From NCBI GenBank assembly GCA_015179125.1, contig WHVA01000102.1, positions 203,223 to 267,222 of the forward strand: a stretch of DNA of 64,000 nucleotides, given 5' to 3'. The position numbers and the translations under genes are program-made. The DNA is from Gautieria morchelliformis (taxonomy: Eukaryota > Basidiomycota > Agaricomycetes > Gomphales > Gomphaceae). The notes beneath the pieces are model-generated. The model searched no databases. It was not told where the DNA came from and worked only from the letters and a program-made list of their open reading frames with translations. Positions within the stretch are counted from its first letter, which is position 1. Each line of letters starts with the position of its first letter. Below are positions 45,691 to 56,028 of this stretch, piece by piece.

Positions 45691-46154
45691 AACTGCACTT
45701 TGGGTCTTCCCCCATTTCTGATTTTGGTATTGTTTCTGGTTCTGTGAGAGTGTCACCGGAGGATCAGCTGGCATATCGATATAACCACATTGTTAAAATT
45801 CAGGATCCCCAAGATCACTATTGGATCTATTTCACAATGCACAAGCTTTGAAACCTGTGGATTGTGACAATAGGCGCAATCTTATAATCTCTGATGATTC
45901 AGTCAAGACCATTACCACTTTCATGTCTAGAGTCGCTGGGAGGGCCATCCCAGAGGTTGAGAGAGGTTTGCATGTTCGACTGTTCCATGGGTGCATACAT
46001 GATTCATTATACTATATGAACAGGGATATATTTTGCATGATCCTATTTACCCTAATGCACTTGACCTTACTGACTCACTTGACCTTACTGATGCATTTGA
46101 CCTTACCGAGGCGTTTGACCTACACCCCCGCGCGAAGCGCGGGTACCCACCTAG

Positions 46155-46504
46155 TTACTCTATATGAGATGAGCAGGTGTGGTCCTTGTGGGTGTCACTT
46201 ATGTCAGATTTTAGGTCATCAAGTTGTCAGCAGAACACGAACACTGTGCAAGAGTGTTCATGGTCATGTGACCAGTTCATAACGATTGCATCCATACGCA
46301 TGCAGTATAAAGTTCAGGAACACCATGCAACCTATCCTGGCATTTTTCTCTCACTTTACCTTGCTATCCTGGGGTTTTCTCTTGCTGTGTGGCTTTCTGC
46401 CTCTGGCTGGCTTTCTCTTGGCTATCTCTGTGTAATCCATCTGACAGGTAATTTTATTGTGTTTTTGGTTTAGTTTTTTTTTTTTTTTGGTATTTTAACA
46501 TATC

Positions 46505-46543
<39 letters not shown>

Positions 46544-46703
46544 AAGAATTTTTCATCTATAAATTTCCCTCCCTTTGCTGAAGAAAGTTGTATTTTAATA
46601 TATGTACTATACATTTTTTAGAAATTATTTCAAAAATAGATATCAATAAGTTTGCTCAAAATTACATTAATGACAACAGTTTCTCCTTGCATTGTGGTTT
46701 GTT

Positions 46704-46736
<33 letters not shown>

Positions 46737-47055
46737 CATACTATGTATGTCAAAGAATAGATATGAACAAATGTCTATGACTTTGCTAAATATCACCAAA
46801 TATAAGTCTATTTCTGTATTATTCATTGTAAACCCTCTGACATTTATTTATCTTCTCTGACCCCAACAATATTCACTTTGAGGCTCTTGGGGATATGCTA
46901 CACATGTGGGACATGTTACAAACAAGGGACTACTATGCATGATATAGGGCAACACACTATAAACAAGGGACAAGCCAACAAGCTAAACACACTATACTTT
47001 AGGGATGTGAGAACATGCTATGTGTGAGGTAGAGGACATGCAGACATGGGAAAGA
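46155..47055 (+). mobile_element. Helitron unit 3, 3'-truncated
   Basis: It starts TTACTCTATATGA after CTAG, like unit 1. It keeps the promoter module in weaker form, an AT-rich middle with a TA microsatellite (46506-46541) and a poly-T run (about 46707-46736), and a short stretch of minisatellite-like GGGACATGCTAC units (46890-47050). No hairpin-CTAG end is present, so the right end is lost. Confidence 0.6.
46262..46311 (+). promoter_or_regulatory. Promoter-like module of Helitron unit 3
   Basis: GGTCATGTGACC (46262-46273, one base off the palindrome of units 1 and 2) is followed by TATAAA at 46306-46311. The intervening GC-rich motif has decayed. Confidence 0.5.
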
Positions 47056-47367
47056 TGTGTAGAGTCATTACCTGTTATGTATTGGGAATACTGGAGTTTG
47101 GATCCAAAAGGACAGTGGCTTCAACCTATATGTTGTAATGCTTCTGTTAGGCCAGGTGGTACCTGAAGGGTATGGCATAGAAGGGAGCCATGCAAGTGGG
47201 AGTGAGGTCTAAAGATCTCTCTGTTTCATGATCAATCTATACTACTTATACTCTGGGCTATGCCAAGCCTATCTAAAGAGAACAAAAGAAAATTAAATGG
47301 TCTACCAGGGTGAGCTATCAATAGCTAGACAATGACCGAAGGAATGTGGATGAGGTGTGGACAAGAT
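47056..47367. other. LTR-like remnant
   Basis: A segment at about 47090-47160, read on minus, resembles the GTTGAAGCC-CTGTCC region near the 3' end of the 25195-25838 LTR. No clear termini were found and no coding sequence is visible. Confidence 0.4.
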
Positions 47368-47846
47368 TGTTGGGTGCATATATGCTCCTGCACCAAATCC
47401 AAGCATAATATATTCAAATCTTCGTATGGTGCTCCAATTCTTTCTCATTTTGTTCTCCTGCTATGCATCCACTTTCATGATTGTTTTTCGAAATTTCTGA
47501 GTCACTCCTTAATTCTCTATTTCATTCTGTTTTCATAGGCATCTCTGCCCAGCGGAGTTTGAAACGACTTCTACGCGCGAGCCCATGGGCGCTAATGGGC
47601 CGGCTCGAGGTATATGCGGTTTCAGATACATTTCTGCCCCTCTTTCAGTGACAACAAATTCACTGAAAGAGGCGAGTAGTTACTATTATTTTTCTACATC
47701 ATGTTGACCCAAAATCATGTAGTGAATTTAATTCTAGGTAGTGTATCAATATATCAGTGACATCAAACTCACTGAAAGAGTGAATTTAATTCTAGCCCTC
47801 TAAAACCTCCAACGAACCTTCCCTGCCATAATCCTGAGTTGATACA
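47368..47846 (+). repeat. 5' LTR of the plus-strand copia element
   Basis: This 479-bp, more diverged C-LTR starts TGTTGGGTGC and ends TTGATACA, and is directly followed by the primer-binding site and gag. The left flank is AAGAT. The partner LTR is missing because the element is truncated in RT. Confidence 0.9.
47639..47672 (+). promoter_or_regulatory. LTR hairpin with compensatory change
   Basis: CCTCTTTCAGTGA pairs with TCACTGAAAGAGG across an 8-nt loop. Compared with the hairpin at 12055-12088, one C-G pair has become T-A on both arms, so pairing is kept while sequence changes. Confidence 0.65.
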
Positions 47847-47861
47847 AGGGTTATGGGCCCC
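47847..47861 (+). promoter_or_regulatory. Primer-binding site of the plus-strand copia element
   Basis: The same AGGGTTATGGGCCCC half-tRNA-iMet-type site as in the minus-strand copy, again containing the gag ATG (47853-47855). Confidence 0.72.
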
Positions 47862-48846
47862 GCAGACAGTTCACAGAAGCTCTTGGGTGTTGAGAAGCTT
47901 GCTACAGATGGAAGTAATTGGCCATTGTGGCGAGCCACTCTCACTAGCTATTTTGAGTCCCAAAATCTACTCAAGCATGTAGAAGGGAGAGTCACTCAAC
48001 CTCCTGATCTAGCCATATTCTTACAGAAGCTGAGGAAACACAGATGGACAAGGCTGAGGAAAAGCTGGAGAGATATCTTGCTCTAGAAGGACAAGCCAAG
48101 ACCCAGATCATTGTCTCAGTGTCAGAGTCACTAGCTCTGATGCTACAGAAACAAAGACAGCAAAAGAGACTTGGGATGTACTGGTCAATGAAATGACCAA
48201 AAGGCCCAAGATGGTCCTCACCAACCTACAGAGACAGCTTCGCAGTATGAGGTGTCCTGAGGATGGCGATTTGAGAGATCACTTGGATAAGGCCCAAGAC
48301 CTCTATGCTCGTCTCAATGAGATGGGAGCCCGAATTTCTGAAGGAGAGTTCATGGACATTATCCTTGTGTCACTACCACCCTCCTATGAGGCAGTCATGA
48401 ATGCCCTTACCACGTCGCTTGAAGAATGCAGAAAGCCATTAGTTCCTGATGATATCATTAGAGTGCTAAAGGCCCAATACGACAGGAGGAAGACCCTCAA
48501 TATTTCACAAGAAGAGCAGGCATTTATTGGTTCATCTACGAAGGGGCAGAAGGGCTGGAAAGACCCGAAGGTGCATACATGCACTAATTTCCACAAGCCT
48601 GGGCATACTATTGAGAGTTGCTGGGATAAAGGAGGTGGTAAAGAAGTCCAGGGACCATGTCAGAAAAAGAGAGCTAAAGCCAAGAAGAAGAAGGGTAAAA
48701 CGAAAGCCAATGTTGCCGAAGAAGTGTCCTCTGAGGAGGATGAGAGTGGCAGTCCAGCCGCTTTCGCCAACTTCGACTGCTCTAATTTGAGTGTTTATCT
48801 CTGGACACTGTTGTTATCCTCGACACTGGAACGACCGCACATATGA
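47853..48846 (+). pseudogene. Copia gag, frameshifted copy
   Basis: It starts at the ATG in the primer-binding site, with the same MGPAD-SSQKLLGVEKLATDG N-terminus as the copy at 1-1626. A deletion with frameshift near 48010 and another near 48130 break the N-terminal domain. The part from 48193 is open (LQRQLRSMRCPEDGDLRDH). The zinc knuckle reads CTNFHKPGHTIESC, the second Cys (48589-48591) being Phe. A further 1-nt loss near 48790 separates gag from the protease, which is continuous in the other copy. Confidence 0.88.
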
Positions 48847-50962
48847 CCCCTCACAAGAATTTATTGAGGGATTACAGTCCATTCTCACAGCCGCGCACCA
48901 TTCGTGCAGCCAACAAAGGCACTTTTGATGCCTTCGGTTCAGGCTCACTCGTGCTATCTAACAAGGTTGGAGATAAGACTGCGAACATTACATTGAAGGA
49001 TACGTTCTATGCGCCAAAAATGGCTGTTACCGTGATCTCGATCGGCCGGTGCAATGATGCAGGCTATAACACACAAATAGCCAATCAGAAATGCACAATA
49101 TCCAATCGTAAAGGCAGGATATTGATGCAAGCACCGAAGCTGAATGGCTTATATCGATTTGACTTACAACACACAAGTGCCAAAGCGCATATATGCGCAT
49201 CAGCCATGGAGATACATCAAAAAATGGGGCACATTTCACAAAAGTCCCTACAGCATTTGCTCAACCATGGCATGATATTAGGCATTGAATTGAGCTCAAA
49301 AGGTGACAAGGTTGTTTGCGATGCGTGCATTCAAGCGAAGATTGCACATAAATCACTTCCTCAGGAACCCAGAAGCCGATCTTCAAAATTTGGTGACAGA
49401 ATTTATTCTGATGTCTGGGGACCTGCGAGACACTCCACAATTGACAAGAAATCATATTATGTGTCTTTCATCGATGACTACTCAAGGGAATCGGTTATTT
49501 ATTTGATGGCAAACAAATCGGAGACATTTTCAAAATACAAGCTCTATGAAACTCTGATGCTTCGGCAGAGGAACATGCACATTAGAGCACTTGTTTCCGA
49601 CAGAGGGGGTGAATATACAAGCTCTGAGTTTGAACGGCATTTGGCCAAGCAAGGCACAAAGCATCGGTTGACTGTGCACGACACCCCAGAATCAAATGGT
49701 GTCGCGGAACGTCTAAACCGAACTCTGGTAGAGAGAGCTCATGCCATGCTATTGAAATCAAGTCTTCCTAAGACTCTATGGGGCTATGCAATTTTGCATG
49801 CCAATTATCTTAGGAATAGGACACATACAAGAGCCTTGCCAGACAAAACCCCTTTCGAGATGATTCATCATGAAAAACAGAACCTGAAAGACATACATGC
49901 ATGGGGGATTGAAGTCTACATTAAAATCAAGGAAGGAGACAAGTTTGCAGCCCGTTCCAAAAGGGCTCGGTGGATGGACAGAGCCACAGCCACTGCATTT
50001 ATTGGCAAGACTCTCAGAAGGTTTCTGTCAAGCGGAACATTATATTTGACTCAGAGATGAAAGGGGGCAATGCTCCAATCATTTCTATTGACGAGTCACA
50101 GCTACCTACATCCAGAAAGACTATACAGCCCATTCCGGCACCAGCACCAATGCCTACTCGCTTAGTCGGCGAAGAGGTGAAGATCGAAGAAATTGATGAT
50201 AATGAGCGAGAGGAACATCTCGAAGAGCTGCAACCTAGTCAGACTGTTGATGCCAGACCTAGAGAAGCTGCTCCAATAAGGAGAAGCGAGAGAATCCGTC
50301 AGCAGCAAGTGCAGATGGCCCCAAGTGGTCCCATAACAAGGTCCCAAGCTAGGAGACATGCTGGTGGAGATATCACTACACTGGCTTACCAGGATATTGA
50401 GGACCATCAAGAGAAATTATTCGAACAAGATTCATCCTCTGAAACTGACGGCATCAACAATCACAATCTTGCCATCAGTATGCTTTCGACCTCCGATCAA
50501 AATGACGATAAAACACTGCCAGATTTAAGTCAGACTGAACCTAGCAATGCAGATGAAGCTCTAAATGATCCTACAGGGAAAGCATTGATGGATAAAGAGT
50601 ACAAAGTATTAATCGACAAAGGTGTATGGGAAGTGGTTAAACCACCTCCTGGGGAAAATATTGTCGGAAATCAATGGGTATTCCTCTGGAAATGCAACCC
50701 AGAAGATAAACCCATTACACCGAGATCGAGAATGGTCACCCAAGGCTTCACACAAAGTTTTGGAGTTGTCTATAATGAAACGTATTCACCTGTTGCTCGA
50801 CTGGCTTCCTTGCGGGTTATATGCGCCATTGCTGCTAGGAATAACTGGCCTATTCATCAAATGGACGTGGACAGTGCGTATTTGAATGCTACATTGCCAG
50901 AACCTATTTATATGGAGGATGTTCACATTGACAACAATGTATATTCTTCTAGGATATATTAG
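48790..50962 (+). pseudogene. Copia pol (protease, integrase, start of RT), 3'-truncated
   Basis: The protease motif DTGTTAHM is split across the frameshift. The GAG-pre-integrase module (HQKMGHISQ, CDACIQAK) and integrase follow, with catalytic Asp at 49410-49412 (SDVWGP), Asp at 49599-49601 (SDRGGEY) and Glu at 49707-49709 (NGVAERLN), all intact. A frameshift at about 49990-50010 leads into the linker and the first part of RT (WVFLWKCNPEDKP, ETYSPVARLASLR, QMDVDSAYLNATLPEP). Copia similarity ends near 50920, before the second catalytic box, RNase H, polypurine tract and 3' LTR. Confidence 0.9.
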
Positions 50963-51560
50963 ATATCTTTTAAAATATCAACCCTAACCAAATTCATAAT
51001 CCATCATTTTGAGCAACTTGTATATTGTGGACATCCGAAATTTTTATGAATGTTCTGATATTTTAAAAATATGGTTGTATGTGCTAAAGCATGGTGTGTA
51101 TTGATATAACAGAGCAATTTCAGAGAGGATGTGGATGACTATATATTAAAAGTATACATGAAACATGTTAGATGTACAATCACAGAATATAGAAGCAAGT
51201 ATGGACCATATGAATACATGTTAGAAGTATATATGAAACATGTTAGATGTACAATCACAGAATATAGAAGCAAGTATGGACAATGCCTGTACTATATTAT
51301 TATATATGGTTGAGAGATCTGATTAGAAGGTATGTTTAAAATAGTATGCATGTATAGTACAAAGATATGTAACTATTGATGTTTAGACAATGGGGTATAC
51401 ACCCTTTCCTGGGGGAGCAGCAGACTGTGAGAAAGAACTTTGGGGCTAGGATTAAGCATGCCTTACAGGTGCTGGCAACTGCCTCAATTTTGATATATTT
51501 TATGAAATATAGATGAGCTAAGTTATATATACATATATATGCCATTCATAAACATCCTCC
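50963..51560. other. AT-rich spacer with a 77-bp tandem duplication
   Basis: A segment with AAACATGTTAGATGTACAAT and GAATATAGAAGCAAGTATGGAC occurs at about 51158-51207 and again at 51235-51284. No gene was found. Confidence 0.6.
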
Positions 51561-51561
51561 T

Positions 51562-51752
51562 TGCACGTTACATCGTCAAGTATCACAGGCTATTTTGCTT
51601 CGACTGTAGACAGGGCGAGCTTGGTTCAAGCAGCCCCCTTTCCCCATAAAACTTAACATTGTTCACTGAACTACACATCTCATTGCACAAGCCATTCAGG
51701 CATTTGCTGTGTTCACTAATACATGATATTAATGCCTAAAATCCAATCTTGA
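51562..51752 (+). repeat. F2 LTR 3'-end fragment, plus orientation
   Basis: It matches F2 from TTGCACGTTACATCGTCAAG through TGTTCACTAATACATGATAT to CAATCTTGAC. It faces the oppositely oriented fragment at 51787-52115 across 34 bp. Confidence 0.8.
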
Positions 51753-51786
51753 CCATCTCCTCATACACACACACACCCCTGAGCTC

Positions 51787-52115
51787 TGTCAAGATTGGTT
51801 TTCAGGCGTTAATATTGTATATTAGTGAACACAGTGAATGCCTGAATGATGTGTGTGAGGAGATGTGCCATTCGGCAAATAAGGTGAACCAATAAATGTT
51901 TAGAGGATAAGAGGGCTGCCCAAACGGGGCTCACCCCATCTACAGTCATAGCAAAGTAGCCCGTGGCACTTGATGATATAACATGCAAGTTGTTGTGGAA
52001 AGGTTGTTTAAGTAGCAACAATCCTTTCGCAGCCCTTCACCGACAGCACAGATAAGAGTTCGAAGGCTAAGGTAATGAAGGTGAAGTACGAAAACTCACC
52101 AGTGATGCTTACAGC
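51787..52115 (-). repeat. F2 LTR 3'-end fragment, minus orientation
   Basis: It starts TGTCAAGATTGG, the F2 end read in reverse, and extends through GTGAACACAGTGAATGCC to the CTCACCAGTGATGCTTA segment. With the fragment at 51562-51752 it forms an inverted pair. Confidence 0.8.
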
Positions 52116-52689
52116 TGTTTTGGGTCCTGAAGGCGGACTTTGAAAGTAGCGCTAAAAATTCATCGAAATTTTGTTTGAGCTCAAACTCGTGAACCAGGAC
52201 GAGTTAAGGTCTAATATTTTGTATGATATATATACACAGAGATAAATGTGATTCTATGTATAAATGGAGCTCTCAAATAAGCCCAATGGAAATGCCATTC
52301 TGCAGCATATACGTGCATCGGCTCTTCCCGGGCAGCCACCAGCAGCCTGGGCTATATACTTTAAACAATATATTGATGAAGGGGGATCCTCTATCTACTC
52401 AATATCTCTTATAATCATTCAGGAAAGTTGTCTGCTTTGGTATAGAATTTTCAACACTTCATGGTTGTTGTTGACTTATTATGTCTGCATGCTACACAGG
52501 TAAAGTATGATTTTCAGCATACTACACACATATCTATATTGGCTGAATTTATGACAAGAGGAACAATGTGTCAGCTCGGAAAGTGGGCGAAGTTGCTACC
52601 CAAATCTCAAGCTCTTGTTGGGGCAGGCCCATGTCAGCGACATCTCCACCTTCAAGCTCAGCGCCAGTGGTGGCGGTATGCGGGTGTGT
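52116..52689. other. Unassigned segment
   Basis: Short open frames on plus (for example 52461-52841, 126 codons) show no known motif and overlap the coatomer pseudogene on the other strand. No repeat shared with the rest of the window was seen. Confidence 0.35.
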
Positions 52690-53358
52690 TCAGCGGTATT
52701 GAAACTGAGCATTTGTGGCTGAATATACTGATAGCCAAGATTCCATACGCTGAGTACTCCTACGTCCGAGTCCATGTTCAGATCGTACTGTCAGACATAT
52801 TTATCCCTGGGTGTAATATAGGTTCTCAAGATGAATCATGAACGCAGGGGACTCGCGCTCGAGTTTGAATACAATGAGACTGTTATCGTGAGCTGTGGCA
52901 CATCAATAACATATACCACACAATGAATTTACACACCTGCAGCAAACAAATTGAGCTCTGGATGACATGCCATAACCCAGAATCAATCATTCTCATGTCC
53001 AAGGTTTTAAGGGCTGTATGCTTGCCCATCTCCCAAACACGTATAGTCTTGTCCTCTTTGACGGATAGAGTATGTTCCTGTTAAGGGTGGAAATGAGCAC
53101 CAGAGATGTTGTTGAAATGTCCACGGCAGGTGTCGATTTCCCAAGCCTTGGTTTTGCTCAGCCTCCAAAGTTTGATCTGTCTGTCATCATCAGCAGAAAC
53201 AATGAGGGGGAGCATTGGATGACTGAAGTTGACATTATGATTGTGCCCTTCAAGTATATATTTTGCCGTTGAAAATTTGTCAAACGTGTTGAATGTTCTG
53301 GGCTGAGTATTGGGTGTACTTCTGTGCAATCATGAGGTATCCCAAAGTTAGACGGTCT
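52690..53358 (-). pseudogene. Coatomer subunit alpha (COPA/RET1) WD40-region fragment
   Basis: On minus, starting after a splice-acceptor-like CTTACAG, the frame shows [55 protein letters not shown] and KEDKTIRVWEMGK. A 44-nt GTGTGT...CCACAG intron (52893-52936) follows, then HDNSLIVFKLERESPAF, NLYYTQG and DSDVGVLSVWNLG. These match the conserved WD40 propeller of the alpha subunit of the COPI vesicle coat. Stops (after QTV, after FHP, after YYTQG) and a lost block in the VNW-FHPTLP region show it is dead. It covers only a middle piece of a protein of about 1200 residues. The intron argues against a processed retrocopy. Confidence 0.85.
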
Positions 53359-53950
53359 GTAAGTGGAAGAGTAGAATTAGTATGACATATAGCTGACATT
53401 GCAAGAAAACCTGCGAAGATGGGGACCGTTGAGTGGCTGCATTTACAAGTGTGGGTAAAGGATGTCACATCATGTGACCGTTCTGCAAACCTACCCCTCA
53501 CAATACCTGCTGAACTTCACTGTCACAGGACGTATACATCTGATCACCGGGAGCTTGTTGTCTATCAAAAATACACCCTTCACTACCGAATCGCTCAGAT
53601 CACATGCAACCTCAACATCTCACAATGCGCTGTCGAGCGCACACTGTGTTGGTGGAAGACAACTGGTGAAGTTGTCTCACCAACCCAGCAGGAGCCAAAA
53701 AGAAAGAGAAGGGTCATGACAGAGCATGAAATTGAGGTAAATATACTTTATTTGACAGTCAATATAGTCTAATGATGCTGTTTACTTGAAGTTCTTGCTT
53801 GTCCTTCTTGAATCACGCCCTGACCTCTATCTGGATGAGATGCAAGTTGAGCTTCAGCAGCTCCATGGTGTTATTGTTGGGAGGTCAACTATATGGGACA
53901 TGTTGATTGAACTTGGCCTTACGAGGAAACGGGTTTGTGGTACCGCTAAC

Positions 53951-55253
53951 TCTTGTTAGTATTTGAAAATAATATTGAAAGTGATATGATTTAATCTCTG
54001 AACGTGAGATAAATCGAGTGTGAATCAGAGATAGTAAAATATCTGCGCATATAACCAAGTATATGCATCTGATGATATATGCTATCAAGTCTTAGCTATT
54101 GCGATGTAGAGCAAATAGGATTGGATTTCACTGCTAGAATGTAGCATACAAGTCGTGGTATTTAACTACTGAAGAAAACTCTTGGTTTTCTTGGATCTGA
54201 TGCAATTGGAACAAAGGATAGACGCAAGGGAAATGTCAAGGTTAGTGTCGACGTGTACTTGTCGGTTAGGGGTTGAATTGTATCGATAAAAGGGGCATAT
54301 GGCATGTGGAGAGGAATAGGGGAAGAGGTTCGAGATTTGTACAGGGCCGACCCGTCAAGTTGTGTCCCTTGATTAGATCATGTGATCATACGATGTGTGG
54401 GTCTTGGGACCGGGCTCGGTATAAGGGCAACCTAGGCAGACGCTCTACACTCAAGTGGCGAACTGGCGAAGGGGGATCCAAAGTGAGATAGAGAACTATA
54501 TACAGGACATAGACATACCTGGCGAAGGGGGATCCAAAGAGAAAACTCTAAGGAACCCCTTCTCCACCTAACTACGACTATAAGCAAACACGGGCATGCT
54601 AGCCCGATCACCGAATGCCCGAGTTACATAAGCAATCATGCCAGCGATAACAGGGCTGGACATATAAGGAAGGAATGATGTCGGAAGGGGCCAGAACAGG
54701 AAGGGAAATAAATGGAACACAAGACAGAAGGGTGCTAAAGGCTAGGAGAAGCTCAGGGGGCACCAACAACACGCTGCGATGATGCAGTGTGTGATAACGC
54801 ACGTTGCGACCACGCACAGTGCGACCATGCACAGTGCAGTGCGATCGTACCCAGTGCGATCATACACAGTGCGATCATACACAGTGCGATGATGCACAGT
54901 GCAATCATACACAGTGCGATGATGCACAGTGCGATCATACACAGTGCGATCATACACAGTGCGATCATGCACAGTGTGTGATTGGTGTTCCCCTGACACT
55001 CGGCATGCTTGTGTAGGGCGTATAGGGGAGTTCTGGGCTGTGAGAGCATATGATATGGTTTCCTGCATCATCGGGGTAATTTGGTGCGTGGATTGAGTAG
55101 GTTCGAACATGTTTGTTGGAGTTCGGCGATCTCGGGGATGGGTTGGAGTGAGTATATACATGTGCGGGTGTGGGTAGTTGGTTCTGTTTGATATCGATGA
55201 GTGTAGTAGTGAGGATAGTGATACGATATAGTATTTATTCAGTGTTTCTAACA
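53951..55253 (+). repeat. Solo LTR (F5 family, 1303 bp) in a transposase intron
   Basis: It ends GTTTCTAACA and starts TCTTGTTAG, with the second base of the canonical TG mutated. The perfect duplication CTAAC is at 53946-53950 and 55254-55258. The start region (TGATTTAATCTC, GAGATAAATCGAG) matches the 740-bp LTR at 17740-18479; the extra length includes the 15-bp minisatellite. It lies inside a proposed intron, so it did not break an exon. Confidence 0.85.
54800..54977. repeat. 15-bp minisatellite inside the solo LTR
   Basis: About eleven copies of ACACAGTGCGATCAT with small changes (GATGATGC, CAATCAT). The period of 15 leaves all frames open, giving Thr-Val-Tyr-Asp-Arg-like and His-Ser-Ala-Ile-Ile-like artefact ORFs on the two strands. 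Confidence 0.9.
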
Positions 55254-56028
55254 CTAACTAGAAATATCTAACCTTATCAGTCTATTTTCAGATTTCCAAA
55301 TCAGCAGCTGAATGGAATGAACACTCACACGCCTGATATCGTTTTCAGATTGGTGCCGAATCACCAGAATGGCTTGTTTTTATTGATGAAAGCCGGATCG
55401 ACTGCAGGACTACATACAGGCTGTATGGATGGGCTTACAAAGGGAAGCATGCACGAATTAGTGAAAAATTTGTTCATGGGCCAGGGTATGTACACTTCCA
55501 TTTTTTCATTAGATACTACTAATGCTTTCAAAGGATTTCATTGCTTCCGGCCCTCTGCATGCAAGGCATTATCCATACTGATATTCGGGAAGGTGCGTAT
55601 GATGGTGATGCCTTTGTTGGCTATATAGAAGAACTCTTGGAGCACATGAACCCATGGCCCCCGCCGCGCAGTGTCCTGGTTATGGGATAACTGTGCAATC
55701 CACCATTTAGATGACATCGCACCACTCTGCAAAACAAAGTAAGTTTTCATCAGTTCTATTGGTATATTGTGAATAACTAACTCATTTTATAAGGGGTGTC
55801 TGCTTGTACTAGTTGCCACCATATTCTCCCGATCTAAATCCTATCGAATACGCTTTTGCATATGTCAAGTCTGTAATTCGGTGTCACAGTACATATTTCA
55901 GAGCAGCGGTGGAAAGTAAAGGCTTTGCCATGCTTTATTATCTCATAAACTCGGCCTTAGCAATGATATCGCCAGAGAAGGCTCAAGGGTGGATGGGACA
56001 TGCAGGTTATCTGTGTACCGAATTTTAG

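Larger units (their letters stand above)
44031..46154 (+). mobile_element. Non-autonomous Helitron unit 2
   Basis: It begins directly after the CTAG at 44030. It carries the same 5' module as unit 1 (AGGTCAGCG, GCGAGCGGCGCAGCCGC, TGCTGCGCAGCAGCGTCC), a 17-bp minisatellite, a 0.4-kb unique segment (45700-46040) and 17-bp TTTGACCTTACTGA repeats. It ends with hairpin CCCGCGCGAAGCGCGGG and CTAG (46151-46154). The unique segment might be captured DNA; no gene family was recognised in it. Confidence 0.75.
53419..56028 (+). pseudogene. Tc1/mariner-type transposase, intron-containing, split by a solo LTR
   Basis: An N-terminal helix-turn-helix region (ITCNLNISQCAVERTL) is followed by a 55-nt intron (53737-53791), then LESRPDLYLDEMQVELQ and GRSTIWDMLIELGLTRKR. 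The next intron begins at 53933 and holds the 1.3-kb solo LTR. The DDE domain follows: EWLVFIDESRID (first Asp), an intron at about 55486-55533, DGDAFVGYIEELLEHMNP, the DNCAIHH block (second Asp, preceded by a 1-nt frameshift near 55684), an intron at 55739-55793, and LPPYSPDLNPIEYAFAYVKS (third acidic residue). A TGA lies in HSHA*YRFQIG. It would catalyse cut-and-paste transposition at TA sites. Terminal inverted repeats were not located. Confidence 0.85.

Noticed and set aside
54742-55254. Minus-strand 170-codon ORF with Thr-Val-Tyr-Asp-Arg repeats
   Set aside because: Produced by the 15-bp minisatellite, which leaves all frames open.
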